Assembly (NCBI GenBank): GCA_944326685.1
Contig: CALVEV010000014.1
Coordinates: 124,001-188,000 of the forward strand
Direction: 5' to 3'
Length of the DNA stretch: 64,000 nucleotides
From: Candidatus Gastranaerophilales bacterium
GTDB taxonomy: Bacteria > Cyanobacteriota > Vampirovibrionia > Gastranaerophilales > Gastranaerophilaceae
The position numbers and the translations under genes are program-made. The number at the start of each line of letters is the position of its first letter. Position 1 is the first letter of the stretch. The notes beneath the pieces are model-generated. The model was not told the DNA's origin. It ran no database searches and worked only from the letters and a program-made list of their open reading frames with translations. Shown in pieces: positions 44,502 to 52,928 of the stretch.

Positions 44502-44529
44502 ATTTTACCATAATTTAGTTGAATTGTAA
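44502..44529 (-). promoter_or_regulatory. Promoter of the OB-fold/GH57 operon
   Basis: On the minus strand TTACAA (44529-44524), 16 nt, TAAAAT (44507-44502), 24 nt before the ATG. It lies downstream of the terminator at 44563-44590, so this operon does not depend on the short transcript further upstream. Confidence 0.5.
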
Positions 44530-44562
44530 CTACCAAATAAGATAAAAGATAAAAATTTCCAT

Positions 44563-44590
44563 AAAAAAAACCTCCCGAAAATGGAAGGTT
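44563..44590 (-). terminator. Intrinsic terminator of the small RNA
   Basis: On the minus strand AACCTTCC-ATTTTC-GGGAGGTT (8-bp stem with one G-T pair) is followed by eight T residues. The U tract exists only on the minus strand, so it ends a transcript coming from the 44600-44700 side. Confidence 0.75.
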
Positions 44591-44677
44591 GGAATTTTTT
44601 GTGTAATTCCTCGTGTGTAGAAGGTTAGTGTGTGTAGGTTATGTATGAAATCTTTTTTTTAAGCATTGATTGCTTAC
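44563..44677 (-). ncRNA. Predicted ~115-nt minus-strand small RNA
   Basis: A promoter (44710-44683) and a strong intrinsic terminator (44590-44563) enclose about 115 nt with no substantial ORF. The RNA would start with an AAGCA-ATCAA-TGCTT hairpin, run through an ACA-rich unpaired centre, and end in the terminator. A 13-codon ORF (MLKKKISYITYTH, 44666-44625) could be a leader peptide but has no ribosome binding site. This accounts for most of the 365-bp gap between the OB-fold gene and the gene at 44843. Confidence 0.45.
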
Positions 44678-44682
44678 ATATA

Positions 44683-44710
44683 TATAAAGTATTTGAGTAT
44701 ATATAAATTG
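44683..44710 (-). promoter_or_regulatory. CAATT-N17-TTTATA promoter, small RNA
   Basis: On the minus strand CAATT (44710-44706), 17 nt, TTTATA (44688-44683). Divergent from the plus-strand copy at 44771-44798. Confidence 0.5.
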
Positions 44711-44770
44711 CATATGATAGATATTTTTGTTACATAATTTAATAATTTGTAAATTTTTGATATATTAAGT

Positions 44771-44798
44771 CAATTTTTTTGTAATAAAATACTTTATA
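44771..44798 (+). promoter_or_regulatory. CAATT-N17-TTTATA promoter, gene at 44843
   Basis: GTCAATT (CAATT at 44771-44775), 17 nt, TTTATA (44793-44798). The next bases (TATAAC) and the AATAC just before TTTATA resemble the other copies. Confidence 0.55.
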
Positions 44799-44806
44799 TA
44801 ACTATC

Positions 44807-44843
44807 AGGGATTAAGTTAAGTATAGTTTTAGGGATTAAGTTA
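44807..44843 (+). promoter_or_regulatory. Tandem-repeat leader of gene at 44843
   Basis: AGGGATTAAGTTA occurs at 44807-44819 and again, identical, at 44831-44843, where its last base is the A of the ATG. Each holds an AGGGA core that could act as ribosome binding site. Confidence 0.65.
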
Positions 44844-45220
44844 TGGGAAGAAAATCACAAGGGTATTCAACTAATAGTATTATTTCAGAACGTTATAATA
44901 TAAACAAAGTTATTGATGCAGAGATTGAAAGTTTAAAATTTCAACCTAAAATTCAACACAAATATAAACGTAATGTTTATATACAAACATTTGATGAATC
45001 AAATAAGCCTATACAAGTAGATTTTCTTCATAATGACGGGAAATTAAAGTCTCACATATATTATAATCAAGATGGCAAACCTATTAGAGAAATTTATCGT
45101 TCAAATTATGGTATAGGTGATTATACTGCTATATCAGATTTTATTTATGATGAAAATGGTGTTTTAAAGAAAGTTAAAACTAAAATTGATGATGGTGCTG
45201 AATTTGTAAAAGAATATTAA
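44843..45220 (+). CDS. Unknown 125-residue protein
   Basis: A soluble basic protein; the C-terminal two thirds have short beta-hairpin repeats (IQTFDESNKPIQVDFLHNDG, SHIYYNQDGKPIREIY, FIYDENGVLKKVKT) resembling the MORN/YD-type 'NG' turns of bacterial repeat proteins. No signal peptide. Its promoter and leader belong to the class shared with the genes at 11319 and 50043. Function unknown. Confidence 0.72.
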   Translation: MGRKSQGYSTNSIISERYNINKVIDAEIESLKFQPKIQHKYKRNVYIQTFDESNKPIQVDFLHNDGKLKSHIYYNQDGKPIREIYRSNYGIGDYTAISDFIYDENGVLKKVKTKIDDGAEFVKEY

Positions 45221-45321
45221 TATATTCATCATCTCTATTATTGTTAATAATTTGTATTGACTTGAAAAAAATATATAATAACTCTATTATGTTAATTGGA
45301 TTTAATTAATGGGGTTAGTAT

Positions 45322-47898
45322 ATGAAGAAATTTTTATTGTTACTTATATTTGTATTTTTGAGTAATACTTGCTTTGCTCAAGAAATTTTTACTTATAAAT
45401 TAGATAATGGTCAAACTGTAGTAATTGAACAAGTTAAAAACAATCCAATTGTTACAATTGATACTTGGATTAAAACAGGATCTATAAATGAAGATGATTC
45501 CAATAGTGGAATTTCACATTTTTTAGAACATTTATTCTTTAAAGGTACAGAAAAACATCCTACAGGGGATTTTGATAAGATTTTAGAATCAAAGGGAGCT
45601 ATAACAAATGCTGCAACTAGTAAAGATTTTACGCATTATTACATAACAATATCATCAAAATATTTAGATGAAGCTTTAGCGCTTCATGCCGATATGTTAT
45701 TACATCCTCAAATACCTAGAAAAGAGATGGAAAAGGAACGCAAAGTTGTTTTAGAAGAAATAGCAAAAGATGCAAATACCCCATCTAGTATTTGTTATGA
45801 TAATTTAAATGCTCTTATGTATACAACTCATCCATATAAGAGAAAAGTTATAGGTTCTGCAAAAGTTGTTGAAAATGCAACAAGAGAAAATGTTTTGGAT
45901 TATTACAAAAAATACTATACTCCATCAAATATGACTACATTGGTTATCGGTGATGTAGAACCGGATCATGTTTTAAAGCTTATCAAAGAAAATTTTAATA
46001 CTCCTGCTAAAAAGACAATTCTTCCTACATATAAAAAAGAAAAGTTTTTAACATCACAAAAACGAAATATTGCATATATGCCAACACAAGCAGGTTATAT
46101 GATGATTGGATTTAGAAGTGCAGATATTTCTTCAAATGATACTTATGCGCTTGATGTTCTATCTACGATACTCGGGGATGGTCAATCATCTAAGTTATAT
46201 CAGGTTGTAAAAGAACAAAAACAGCTTGTTAATTCTATTTCTGCTTATAATTCAACTATGAGAGATGATGGATTATTTGTTGTAAATTCTACTTTTATGC
46301 CACAAAATTCACAAAAAGTAGAAAACGCTATATTTACTGAAATTAATAAAATAAAAGAATTTGGAATTAGTGACGAAGATTTGAAAATCGCGAAAAAAAT
46401 AATTGAGTCTGACACATATTATTCAAGGGAATCAGTTTCTAATATTGCAAAAGAACTAGGGTATATAATTACTCTTACCGGAAATACTGATTATTATAAT
46501 GATTATTTGAATAAAATTAGTAAGGTTACAGCTGCAGATGTTAAAAGAGTTGCAAATAAATATTTGTTAAAAAATAATTCGGCAATATCAATCGTACTAC
46601 CTGAAAATCAAAATGTTACTCTTGAAAATACTAAATCAAATAATCATAAGGCTGAATTGATATCATCAAATAATTTAACTAAAAAATTGAAATTAGATAA
46701 TAATGCAACATTACTTTTAACTGATAATAATTATAATGATATTGTTGCAATAACCATTTTGGCCAAAGGCGGTAATTTCTTAGAACCTCAAAGAGGTACA
46801 AGTCGTTTATTCGCTGACTTATTAATGAAGGGTACAAAAAAATATTCAGCAATAGAACTAGCAAAAGCATTAGAAGAAAACGGTATTAATGTAGAGATAT
46901 CTCCTGCATCTGATACTTTTAATATAACAGTTTTAACTACTAAAAATCAGGTTAAAACAGCTTTAGAAATATTAGATGATATGATAAATAATTCTACATT
47001 TGATGATATAGAAATTGAAAAAGATAGAACAATTTTATTAAATAAAATAAAACAAAATAGAGATAATCCTCTTAATTTAGCAATTGATGGGTATAAGTCT
47101 CACATATATAAGGATTCGGTTTACTCAACGTCTTATACGTTGTTAGAAAAATCTCTTCCACATGTTACAAGAGATAATATAAAAACGTATCAATCAAGAA
47201 TTTTAAATCCTGAAAATATTATTATTTCAGTTAACGGTAAAGTTGATTCTGATATGGTAATAAATAATTTTAGTAATATGTTTCACAACACAAAACAGCC
47301 TAAGTTTGATTATTCTAAATATTCAATACCAAAATTAACCTCTAAAACAGAAGTTATTAAAACGGCTAATGATCAAAAAACTGCTTGGGTAATATTAGGT
47401 TGGCAAACCAATGGCTTAAAAGATATTAAAGAATATGCAACTTTAAATGTTATAAATACTATTTTAGGTTCTGGCATGAGCTCTAGATTATTTAAAAGTA
47501 TAAGAGAACAAGAAGGTCTAGCATATCAAGTAGGATCATCATATAATCCAAATGTTTTAGCAGGTTCATTTAATGTTTACGTTGGAACAAATCCAAAAAC
47601 GTTAGATAGGGCAAAACAAAAAATGCTTGTTGAAATGCAAAAATTTAAAACTCAATTTGTAAGTGGTAAAGAATTAAGAGATGCTAAAGATAGGTTATTA
47701 GGAGAATTTGTTATTCAACTTGAAACAAATAGCGACAAAGCAACAACATTAGGATGGTTTGAAGCTTCAGGTCGAGGATATAAATTTATAGATGAGTACA
47801 CAGACTTAATCAATTCGGTTACTGCTTCTGATATAATTGAAGTTGCTAATAAATATTTTAATGGAAATTATACAACATCAATTGTAACTACAAAGTAG
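45322..47898 (+). CDS. M16-family zinc protease, two-domain fusion
   Basis: An 858-residue secreted protease: signal peptide (about 1-19), an active M16 half with HFLEH (zinc ligands His66 and His70, catalytic Glu69) and Glu146 as third ligand, and a second M16 half (about 440-858) without the HxxEH motif. The fused active and inactive halves form the clamshell seen in pitrilysin and in separate bacterial PqqL/YmxG pairs. Location is probably periplasmic. GGGG precedes the ATG. Confidence 0.94.
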   Translation: MKKFLLLLIFVFLSNTCFAQEIFTYKLDNGQTVVIEQVKNNPIVTIDTWIKTGSINEDDSNSGISHFLEHLFFKGTEKHPTGDFDKILESKGAITNAATSKDFTHYYITISSKYLDEALALHADMLLHPQIPRKEMEKERKVVLEEIAKDANTPSSICYDNLNALMYTTHPYKRKVIGSAKVVENATRENVLDYYKKYYTPSNMTTLVIGDVEPDHVLKLIKENFNTPAKKTILPTYKKEKFLTSQKRNIAYMPTQAGYMMIGFRSADISSNDTYALDVLSTILGDGQSSKLYQVVKEQKQLVNSISAYNSTMRDDGLFVVNSTFMPQNSQKVENAIFTEINKIKEFGISDEDLKIAKKIIESDTYYSRESVSNIAKELGYIITLTGNTDYYNDYLNKISKVTAADVKRVANKYLLKNNSAISIVLPENQNVTLENTKSNNHKAELISSNNLTKKLKLDNNATLLLTDNNYNDIVAITILAKGGNFLEPQRGTSRLFADLLMKGTKKYSAIELAKALEENGINVEISPASDTFNITVLTTKNQVKTALEILDDMINNSTFDDIEIEKDRTILLNKIKQNRDNPLNLAIDGYKSHIYKDSVYSTSYTLLEKSLPHVTRDNIKTYQSRILNPENIIISVNGKVDSDMVINNFSNMFHNTKQPKFDYSKYSIPKLTSKTEVIKTANDQKTAWVILGWQTNGLKDIKEYATLNVINTILGSGMSSRLFKSIREQEGLAYQVGSSYNPNVLAGSFNVYVGTNPKTLDRAKQKMLVEMQKFKTQFVSGKELRDAKDRLLGEFVIQLETNSDKATTLGWFEASGRGYKFIDEYTDLINSVTASDIIEVANKYFNGNYTTSIVTTK

Positions 47899-47914
47899 TA
47901 AGGAAAATTAGTAA

Positions 47915-48649
47915 ATGCCACATTTTTTTATAAATTCAAAAGATTTTAATAATAATTTAATAGTAGTGTCTGATAGTTCTAACTATCAACATATTGTTAA
48001 GTCTTTGCGCTCAAAAGTTGGCGAAAAATTATTATTAATTGATGAAAATGAGATTGAGTATTTGACAGAAATTAAAGAGATTAATAAAAATAATCTTATT
48101 GTTGATATTCTAAAAAAAGAAAAATCATCACGGAAACTTTCATATGAACTTTATTTAGCCCAATCTCCATTAAGGAGTGATTCTCAGCTTACTATTATTG
48201 AAAAAGCTACAGAATTAGGAGTTGCAGGTGTATATCCTATCTATACAGATAATTGTGCATTAAAGAAGAATGTAATTGAACAAAAAATTGAAAAATGGCA
48301 AAATACAATGTATGCTGCTTCAAAACAATGTGAAAGAGCAAATATTCCTATTTGTTTCCCATTATCGACATTAGATGAAGCTGTTGGTGCTCAAAAATAT
48401 GATAAAATAATTGCATTATGCGAAAAATATACAGAAAAGTCTTTGAAACAGTATTTAATGGAAAATCCTATAAATATTGATGAAAAAGTTTTAATTATTA
48501 TTGGTCCTGAAGGTGGTTTTTCAGAAAATGAATTTAATTATTTTAGAAATAATTCTATTCCAATGCTAACTTTAGGAGATTTGATTTTAAAAGCAGAAAC
48601 TGCTGTAATAGTTACAATAGGGAATATTGTTTATGAATCTATTAAATGA
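47915..48649 (+). CDS. rsmE: 16S rRNA m3U1498 methyltransferase RsmE
   Basis: A 244-residue SPOUT methyltransferase: N-terminal PUA-like part (HIVKSLRSKVGEKLLLID), then IGPEGGFSENEF and LTLGDLILKAETA forming the trefoil-knot SAM site. It methylates U1498 in helix 44 of 16S rRNA. 16 bp after the M16 gene, and overlapping the CCA gene. Confidence 0.95.
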   Translation: MPHFFINSKDFNNNLIVVSDSSNYQHIVKSLRSKVGEKLLLIDENEIEYLTEIKEINKNNLIVDILKKEKSSRKLSYELYLAQSPLRSDSQLTIIEKATELGVAGVYPIYTDNCALKKNVIEQKIEKWQNTMYAASKQCERANIPICFPLSTLDEAVGAQKYDKIIALCEKYTEKSLKQYLMENPINIDEKVLIIIGPEGGFSENEFNYFRNNSIPMLTLGDLILKAETAVIVTIGNIVYESIK

Positions 48650-49988
48650 TAATGTAATTCAAATAATTAAAACAATAGATTCTGATGTCTATCTTGTAGG
48701 TGGTGCAGTAAGAGATTTTTTATTAGGTAAAACATCATATGATAAGGATATTGTTGTAAAAAATGCAAAGCAATTTGCTCAAGAATTTTGTAAAAAAGTT
48801 GATGGTACATTTATTGAATTAGATTCAGAAAACCATATTTATAGAGTTGTGCTAAAAGATAAACTAAACTATATAGACATTACTCAAACAGATGATATTG
48901 AAATAGATTTAAAAAGACGCGATTTTACAATTAATTCAATTGCTATTAATTTAAAAAATAATGTAATTATTGATGTTAATGCAGGGCAAAAGGATTTAAA
49001 AAATAAGATAATAAGGAGTATTTCTGAACAAAATATAGTTGAAGACCCTTTGAGAATTCTAAGAGCATATAGATTTGCTTCAATTTTAGGTTTTTCAATA
49101 GAGGATGAAACTAAACAACAAATAAAAAAACATATTCAATTAATCAAGAAGCCTGCTATTGAGAGGGTTAATTATGAACTAATGAAATTATTTGAAGGTA
49201 AATATACCGCTAAAGTTTTGTTCGAAATGTCTGATTTAATTGATTTTCTTTATCCTGTATTTATTGATGTTAAAAAAGTTCCTAAAAACACACATCATCA
49301 TTTGAATTTATTTGAACACTCGATAGAAACAGTTAATCAAATACAAATACTGTATGAATCAAGTAATGATGAGGTTAAAAACCATTTAGAAAAACAAGAT
49401 TTTGGTGGGTATTCAAGGCTTGCCCATTTGAAATTTGCAGGCTTTCTGCATGATATAGGTAAATATTCAACTTGGACTATAGAAGGCGAAAGACATAGAT
49501 TTATAAAACATGATGATGTTGGTTCTAAAATGGCAAAAGAACTGCTAAAACAAAATAAATTTTCTAAAAAACAAATAGAATATATAACCAATATGATAAA
49601 AAATCATATATACCCATCTCAAGTTGTATCAGCAGAAAATATTAATGAAAAAATTTATATGCGCTACATAAGAAAAATGGAAGAGAATGTAATTGATAAT
49701 ATAATACTTGCAAAAGCAGATAGATTATCTGCCAGAGGTCCTGCTATTACAAATGAAATAATAGAAGAAAATATTCGTAATTTAGATAAATTATTAAATT
49801 ACTATCTATCAATAAAAGATAAATTAAAACCAATTCCAAAACTTTTATCAGGGAATGAGATAATGGAGCTAAAGAAAATACCTCAATCTCCATTATTAGG
49901 AGAAATAATAAAAGCACTCCAAGAAGAGCAAACAGAAGGAAACATAACAACAAAAGAAGAAGCAATAAATTTTGTATTAACATACTAA
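48633..49988 (+). CDS. cca: CCA tRNA nucleotidyltransferase with HD domain
   Basis: About 451 residues from the ATG at 48633, behind GGGAA; a TTG 6 bp upstream is the alternative. The polymerase head has LVGGAVRDFLLG, the DKDIV metal-binding Asp pair and RRDFTINSIAI. RILRAYRFAS forms the nucleotide-recognising neck. An HD domain follows (GFLHDIGKYSTW). It adds or repairs 3' CCA of tRNAs, needed here because tRNA-Ser lacks an encoded CCA. A poly(A) polymerase or A-adding enzyme is the alternative. Confidence 0.92.
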   Translation: MNLLNDNVIQIIKTIDSDVYLVGGAVRDFLLGKTSYDKDIVVKNAKQFAQEFCKKVDGTFIELDSENHIYRVVLKDKLNYIDITQTDDIEIDLKRRDFTINSIAINLKNNVIIDVNAGQKDLKNKIIRSISEQNIVEDPLRILRAYRFASILGFSIEDETKQQIKKHIQLIKKPAIERVNYELMKLFEGKYTAKVLFEMSDLIDFLYPVFIDVKKVPKNTHHHLNLFEHSIETVNQIQILYESSNDEVKNHLEKQDFGGYSRLAHLKFAGFLHDIGKYSTWTIEGERHRFIKHDDVGSKMAKELLKQNKFSKKQIEYITNMIKNHIYPSQVVSAENINEKIYMRYIRKMEENVIDNIILAKADRLSARGPAITNEIIEENIRNLDKLLNYYLSIKDKLKPIPKLLSGNEIMELKKIPQSPLLGEIIKALQEEQTEGNITTKEEAINFVLTY

Positions 49989-50017
49989 AAGAGGTGATTA
50001 AAATAATCACCTCTTTT
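49987..50017. terminator. Bidirectional terminator
   Basis: A perfect 14-bp stem AAAAGAGGTGATTA / TAATCACCTCTTTT with a 3-nt loop and T runs on both strands. It ends cca on the plus strand and the 211-residue gene on the minus strand. Confidence 0.9.
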
Positions 50018-50042
50018 TTATCAACTATCACTATTATAATTA

Positions 50043-50678
50043 TTAGCTTAATCCGTAGTGAGCAACTGAGTCTTTTATTACATTTGGTAATCTGTTCTTT
50101 GCTGCTTCTTTTCTTTCTTCCGCAAGTGTTAATAATGTATCGTTTTCAGCAACATCGGCTTGAATTTCAGCATCCTTAGCAGCGATTGGTTCTCTTTGTC
50201 TATCTTCTGCTGCTTCAAGTTCTGCAAGAGCTGCTTCCTTCAATGCATTTAGTGTAACTTGTAATACTGATTGTAATTGAGAAGCTAAGCTTGCTCTTTG
50301 AGCTGCAATTTCTTGTTGTGTAGATAAAGCATTTCCATTTGCATCGTTACCTAAACCTGCTACAGCAGTTCCTAATGCTGTTTGAAGAGATGTAATAGCT
50401 GGTGCATTTCCAATTCCAAAACCTGTAAATATTGAACCAATGTTTATATCAAATGAACCTGTAGCAGATGCCATTTGAATTTTGGAATTTAATTGACTTT
50501 GGAATGTAGAGAATTGTGACTCAAGTGAAGATTGTTTTTTATTGAATAATTTTTCAATATCGGCGATACGTTTAGCATATCGTTCTGACATATCGTTTAA
50601 ACGAATGCCACGAAGCTCATACAGATTTACTTTCTGCTTAGCTTTTTGATATTCATATTGCATTAACAATAAGCCCAT
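50043..50678 (-). CDS. Unknown coiled-coil protein
   Basis: A 211-residue protein: helical N-terminus (MGLLLMQYEYQKAKQKVNLY), coiled coil (about 30-65), a Gly-rich centre with a regular pattern (IGSIFTGFGIGNAPAITSLQ), an Ala-rich coiled coil (about 125-195) and a short tail. No signal peptide or membrane helix. It resembles filament-forming or secretion-associated proteins in composition only. It shares a promoter class and repeated leader with the genes at 11319 and 44843. Confidence 0.75.
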   Translation of the reverse strand: MGLLLMQYEYQKAKQKVNLYELRGIRLNDMSERYAKRIADIEKLFNKKQSSLESQFSTFQSQLNSKIQMASATGSFDINIGSIFTGFGIGNAPAITSLQTALGTAVAGLGNDANGNALSTQQEIAAQRASLASQLQSVLQVTLNALKEAALAELEAAEDRQREPIAAKDAEIQADVAENDTLLTLAEERKEAAKNRLPNVIKDSVAHYGLS

Positions 50679-50688
50679 TAGCTTTGAA

Positions 50689-50713
50689 CCTCGTATTTAG
50701 TATCCTCGTATTT
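50689..50713 (-). promoter_or_regulatory. Tandem-repeat leader of the 211-residue gene
   Basis: On the minus strand AAATACGAGG occurs twice (50713-50704 and 50698-50689), period 15 bp, the second copy 10 nt before the ATG with GAGG as ribosome binding site. Confidence 0.6.
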
Positions 50714-50714
50714 A

Positions 50715-50744
50715 TATAAAGTTTTTTAATTGCTAAGAATTGCC
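50715..50744 (-). promoter_or_regulatory. CAATT-N17-TTTATA promoter, 211-residue gene
   Basis: On the minus strand GGCAATT (50744-50738), 17 nt, TTTATA (50720-50715). The sequence before TTTATA (AAAAAAC) is the same as at the 469-residue gene. Confidence 0.55.
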
Positions 50745-50841
50745 TTTTTGGATTAATTTTTGTTTACAAAAGTTTACAATTTCTAAAACCCTTTATTGAT
50801 AAGGGTTTTTATGGGATTAAAAAATAACATTATATTAAGAA

Positions 50842-50871
50842 TTGTTACAAACTTATGTTTTATAGTAAGAT
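50842..50871 (+). promoter_or_regulatory. Promoter giving a leaderless lipM mRNA
   Basis: TTGTTA (50842-50847), 18 nt, TAAGAT (50866-50871), then 6 nt to the ATG at 50878. An overlapping TATAGT at 50861 is an alternative -10. No ribosome binding site of normal spacing is present. Confidence 0.4.
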
Positions 50872-50877
50872 TAGAGT

Positions 50878-51543
50878 ATGAAAATGATACCTTTTGATAC
50901 CTTTAATGGGCAAAAAAATATGCAAATTGATGAAAATTTGCTTAATAATGCAATAAAAAATCAATCTCAGGACAAAATATTTAGGTTATATGCTTGGGAG
51001 CCTGCTTGTGTTTCTTTAGGTAGGAATCAAGATGATAAATTTATTAATAAATCTCTATTAGAAGAATATAATATAGATGTTGTAAGGCGCTTAACAGGTG
51101 GTCGTGCCTTGTTACACGATAAAGAGATAACATATAGTTTTGTTGCTCCTGCTTCAAGCTTAAAGAATGGTGAGAGTGTAATAGAATCTTATAAAGAAAT
51201 ATCTCAAATATTAATTGATGTATTTGAAAAATTAGGTATTAAATTAACCTTAGGTGGAGAAAAAGGTGTTCATACAAAATTTGATTATTGTATGTTAATT
51301 TCAACTGGAGCGGATTTATGTTATCAAGGGAAAAAATTTATTGGTTCTGCTCAGTGCAGGAAACAGGGATATATATTGCAACATGGTTCAATATTATTAG
51401 ATTATGATAAAAAACTTCTTGAAAAATTGTTTAATGAAAATATTTCAACAGATACAATAATTTCTCTAAAAGAAATAAATCCTCAAATAACAACGTATGA
51501 TGTAATTAATTGTTTTAATTCATATATTAGTTCGCTTGAATAA
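50878..51543 (+). CDS. lipM: Octanoyltransferase LipM / lipoate-protein ligase family
   Basis: A 221-residue BPL/LplA-family enzyme. It has VSLGRNQDDKFIN, RRLTGGRALLHDKEITYSF and KKFIGSAQCRKQGYILQHGS, and Cys138 in DYCMLI at the position of the LipM nucleophile. The RRLTGGRA variant and the Cys fit octanoyl-ACP:GcvH transferase LipM better than ATP-dependent LplA. It supplies lipoyl groups for the glycine cleavage system or 2-oxoacid dehydrogenases. Confidence 0.86.
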   Translation: MKMIPFDTFNGQKNMQIDENLLNNAIKNQSQDKIFRLYAWEPACVSLGRNQDDKFINKSLLEEYNIDVVRRLTGGRALLHDKEITYSFVAPASSLKNGESVIESYKEISQILIDVFEKLGIKLTLGGEKGVHTKFDYCMLISTGADLCYQGKKFIGSAQCRKQGYILQHGSILLDYDKKLLEKLFNENISTDTIISLKEINPQITTYDVINCFNSYISSLE

Positions 51544-51602
51544 GATATATATTTATAATACAATTTTTTGTATAGCATGAGGCTTTATTGAGGTATGATA
51601 TC

Positions 51603-52925
51603 GTGAAAAGTTCACAATTAAGTGTATTTATCTTTATAGCATTAATTGCAGGGATTTTAGTAGGGTGGATTGCTCCTGATTTTGCTGTCCAAATGCATCC
51701 ATTAGCTGCAATTTTCTTGCGTATGGTTAAAATGATAATTGCACCTTTATTGTTTGCAACATTAGTTGTTGGAATAGCTGGTCACGGTGATCCTAAAAGT
51801 CTTGGACGTATTGGTATCAAAACAATAATATATTTTGAATTAGTAACAACAATCGCATTATTTTTAGGGTTAGGGATTGCAAATTTTTTAAATCCAGGTG
51901 CTGGTATAAAAATTTCAACATCAAATGTTTCTCAATTAAATGATATTGCTCAAATGTCATCTTCGACTCAACATAGCTCATTTGCTGATTTCTTTGTAAA
52001 TTTAGTTCCTAGTAGTATATTCCAATCTATGGCTGAAGGGAATTTACTTCAAATAGTTGTATTTTCTATATTCTTTGCTTTAGCAATATGTGCAATTGGC
52101 AAAAAGGCTAAACCTGTTATGGATATATTGCAGGCAACTGCATCAATTATGTTTAAATTTACAGAGTATGTAATGTTATTTGCTCCATTAGGTATATTTG
52201 GTGCAATTGCTTATACTATTGGTTCTAATGGGATAATTATATTAAAAAATTATGCGAAGCTAATATGTTCATTATATTTTGCTCTTGCATTATTTGTGTT
52301 TTTAGTAGTTTTTGCAGCTTGTAAGATTGTAAAAATTTCTTTTAGAAATTTCCTAAGAGCAATATCAGAACCTGCATTTCTTGCTTTCACAACTGCTAGT
52401 TCTGAAGCTGCGTTACCAAAAGCTATGACTATAATGGAAGATTTTGGAGTTCCAAAATCTATAGTTGGTTTTGTTATGCCTACAGGATATACATTTAATT
52501 TAGATGGAAGTACATTATATCTTGCAATGGCTGTTATATTTTCAACTCAATTAGTTGGTATAGATTTATCTGTTGAACAACAATTAATTATAATGTTTGC
52601 TTTAATGCTTACTAGTAAAGGTATGGCAGGTATGCCAAGAGTTGCTTTAGTTGTTTTAGCAGGAACTTTAGCAAGTTTCAATATTCCAATCATTGGAGTT
52701 GCTCTACTACTTGGAATAGACCAAATTTTAGATATGGGAAGAACAACAGTTAATCTTATTGGGAACTGTGTTGCAACAGTTATTATTGCAAGATGGGAAA
52801 ATTCATTTGACTATAATCAAATGAATAAATTTATTGCACAAAGAAAAGGTCTTGTAACTTCTTTAAAAGACCAAGAAACAAATGTAAGTTTTGAACACGA
52901 TTTTGAAGTATATAATAAAGGGTAA
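51603..52925 (+). CDS. Dicarboxylate/amino acid:cation symporter (DAACS)
   Basis: About 440 residues from a GTG at 51603 with TTGAGGT upstream; a TTG at 51588 is possible. It has about eight membrane segments with two re-entrant loops. Signatures are LRMVKMIIAPLLFATLVVGI, the Ser-rich hairpin TASSEAALPKAM, and the Asn/Asp site PTGYTFNLDGSTLY. The family (GltP, DctA, SstT) imports glutamate, aspartate, C4-dicarboxylates or Ser/Thr with Na+ or H+. Only 3 bp before ileS. Confidence 0.92.
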   Translation: MKSSQLSVFIFIALIAGILVGWIAPDFAVQMHPLAAIFLRMVKMIIAPLLFATLVVGIAGHGDPKSLGRIGIKTIIYFELVTTIALFLGLGIANFLNPGAGIKISTSNVSQLNDIAQMSSSTQHSSFADFFVNLVPSSIFQSMAEGNLLQIVVFSIFFALAICAIGKKAKPVMDILQATASIMFKFTEYVMLFAPLGIFGAIAYTIGSNGIIILKNYAKLICSLYFALALFVFLVVFAACKIVKISFRNFLRAISEPAFLAFTTASSEAALPKAMTIMEDFGVPKSIVGFVMPTGYTFNLDGSTLYLAMAVIFSTQLVGIDLSVEQQLIIMFALMLTSKGMAGMPRVALVVLAGTLASFNIPIIGVALLLGIDQILDMGRTTVNLIGNCVATVIIARWENSFDYNQMNKFIAQRKGLVTSLKDQETNVSFEHDFEVYNKG

Positions 52926-52928
52926 ATT

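Noticed and set aside
44563..44590. Attenuator or riboswitch controlling the OB-fold gene
   Set aside because: A separate promoter (44529-44502) lies between the terminator and the gene, so an independent small RNA explains the hairpin better. I also recognise no riboswitch consensus.
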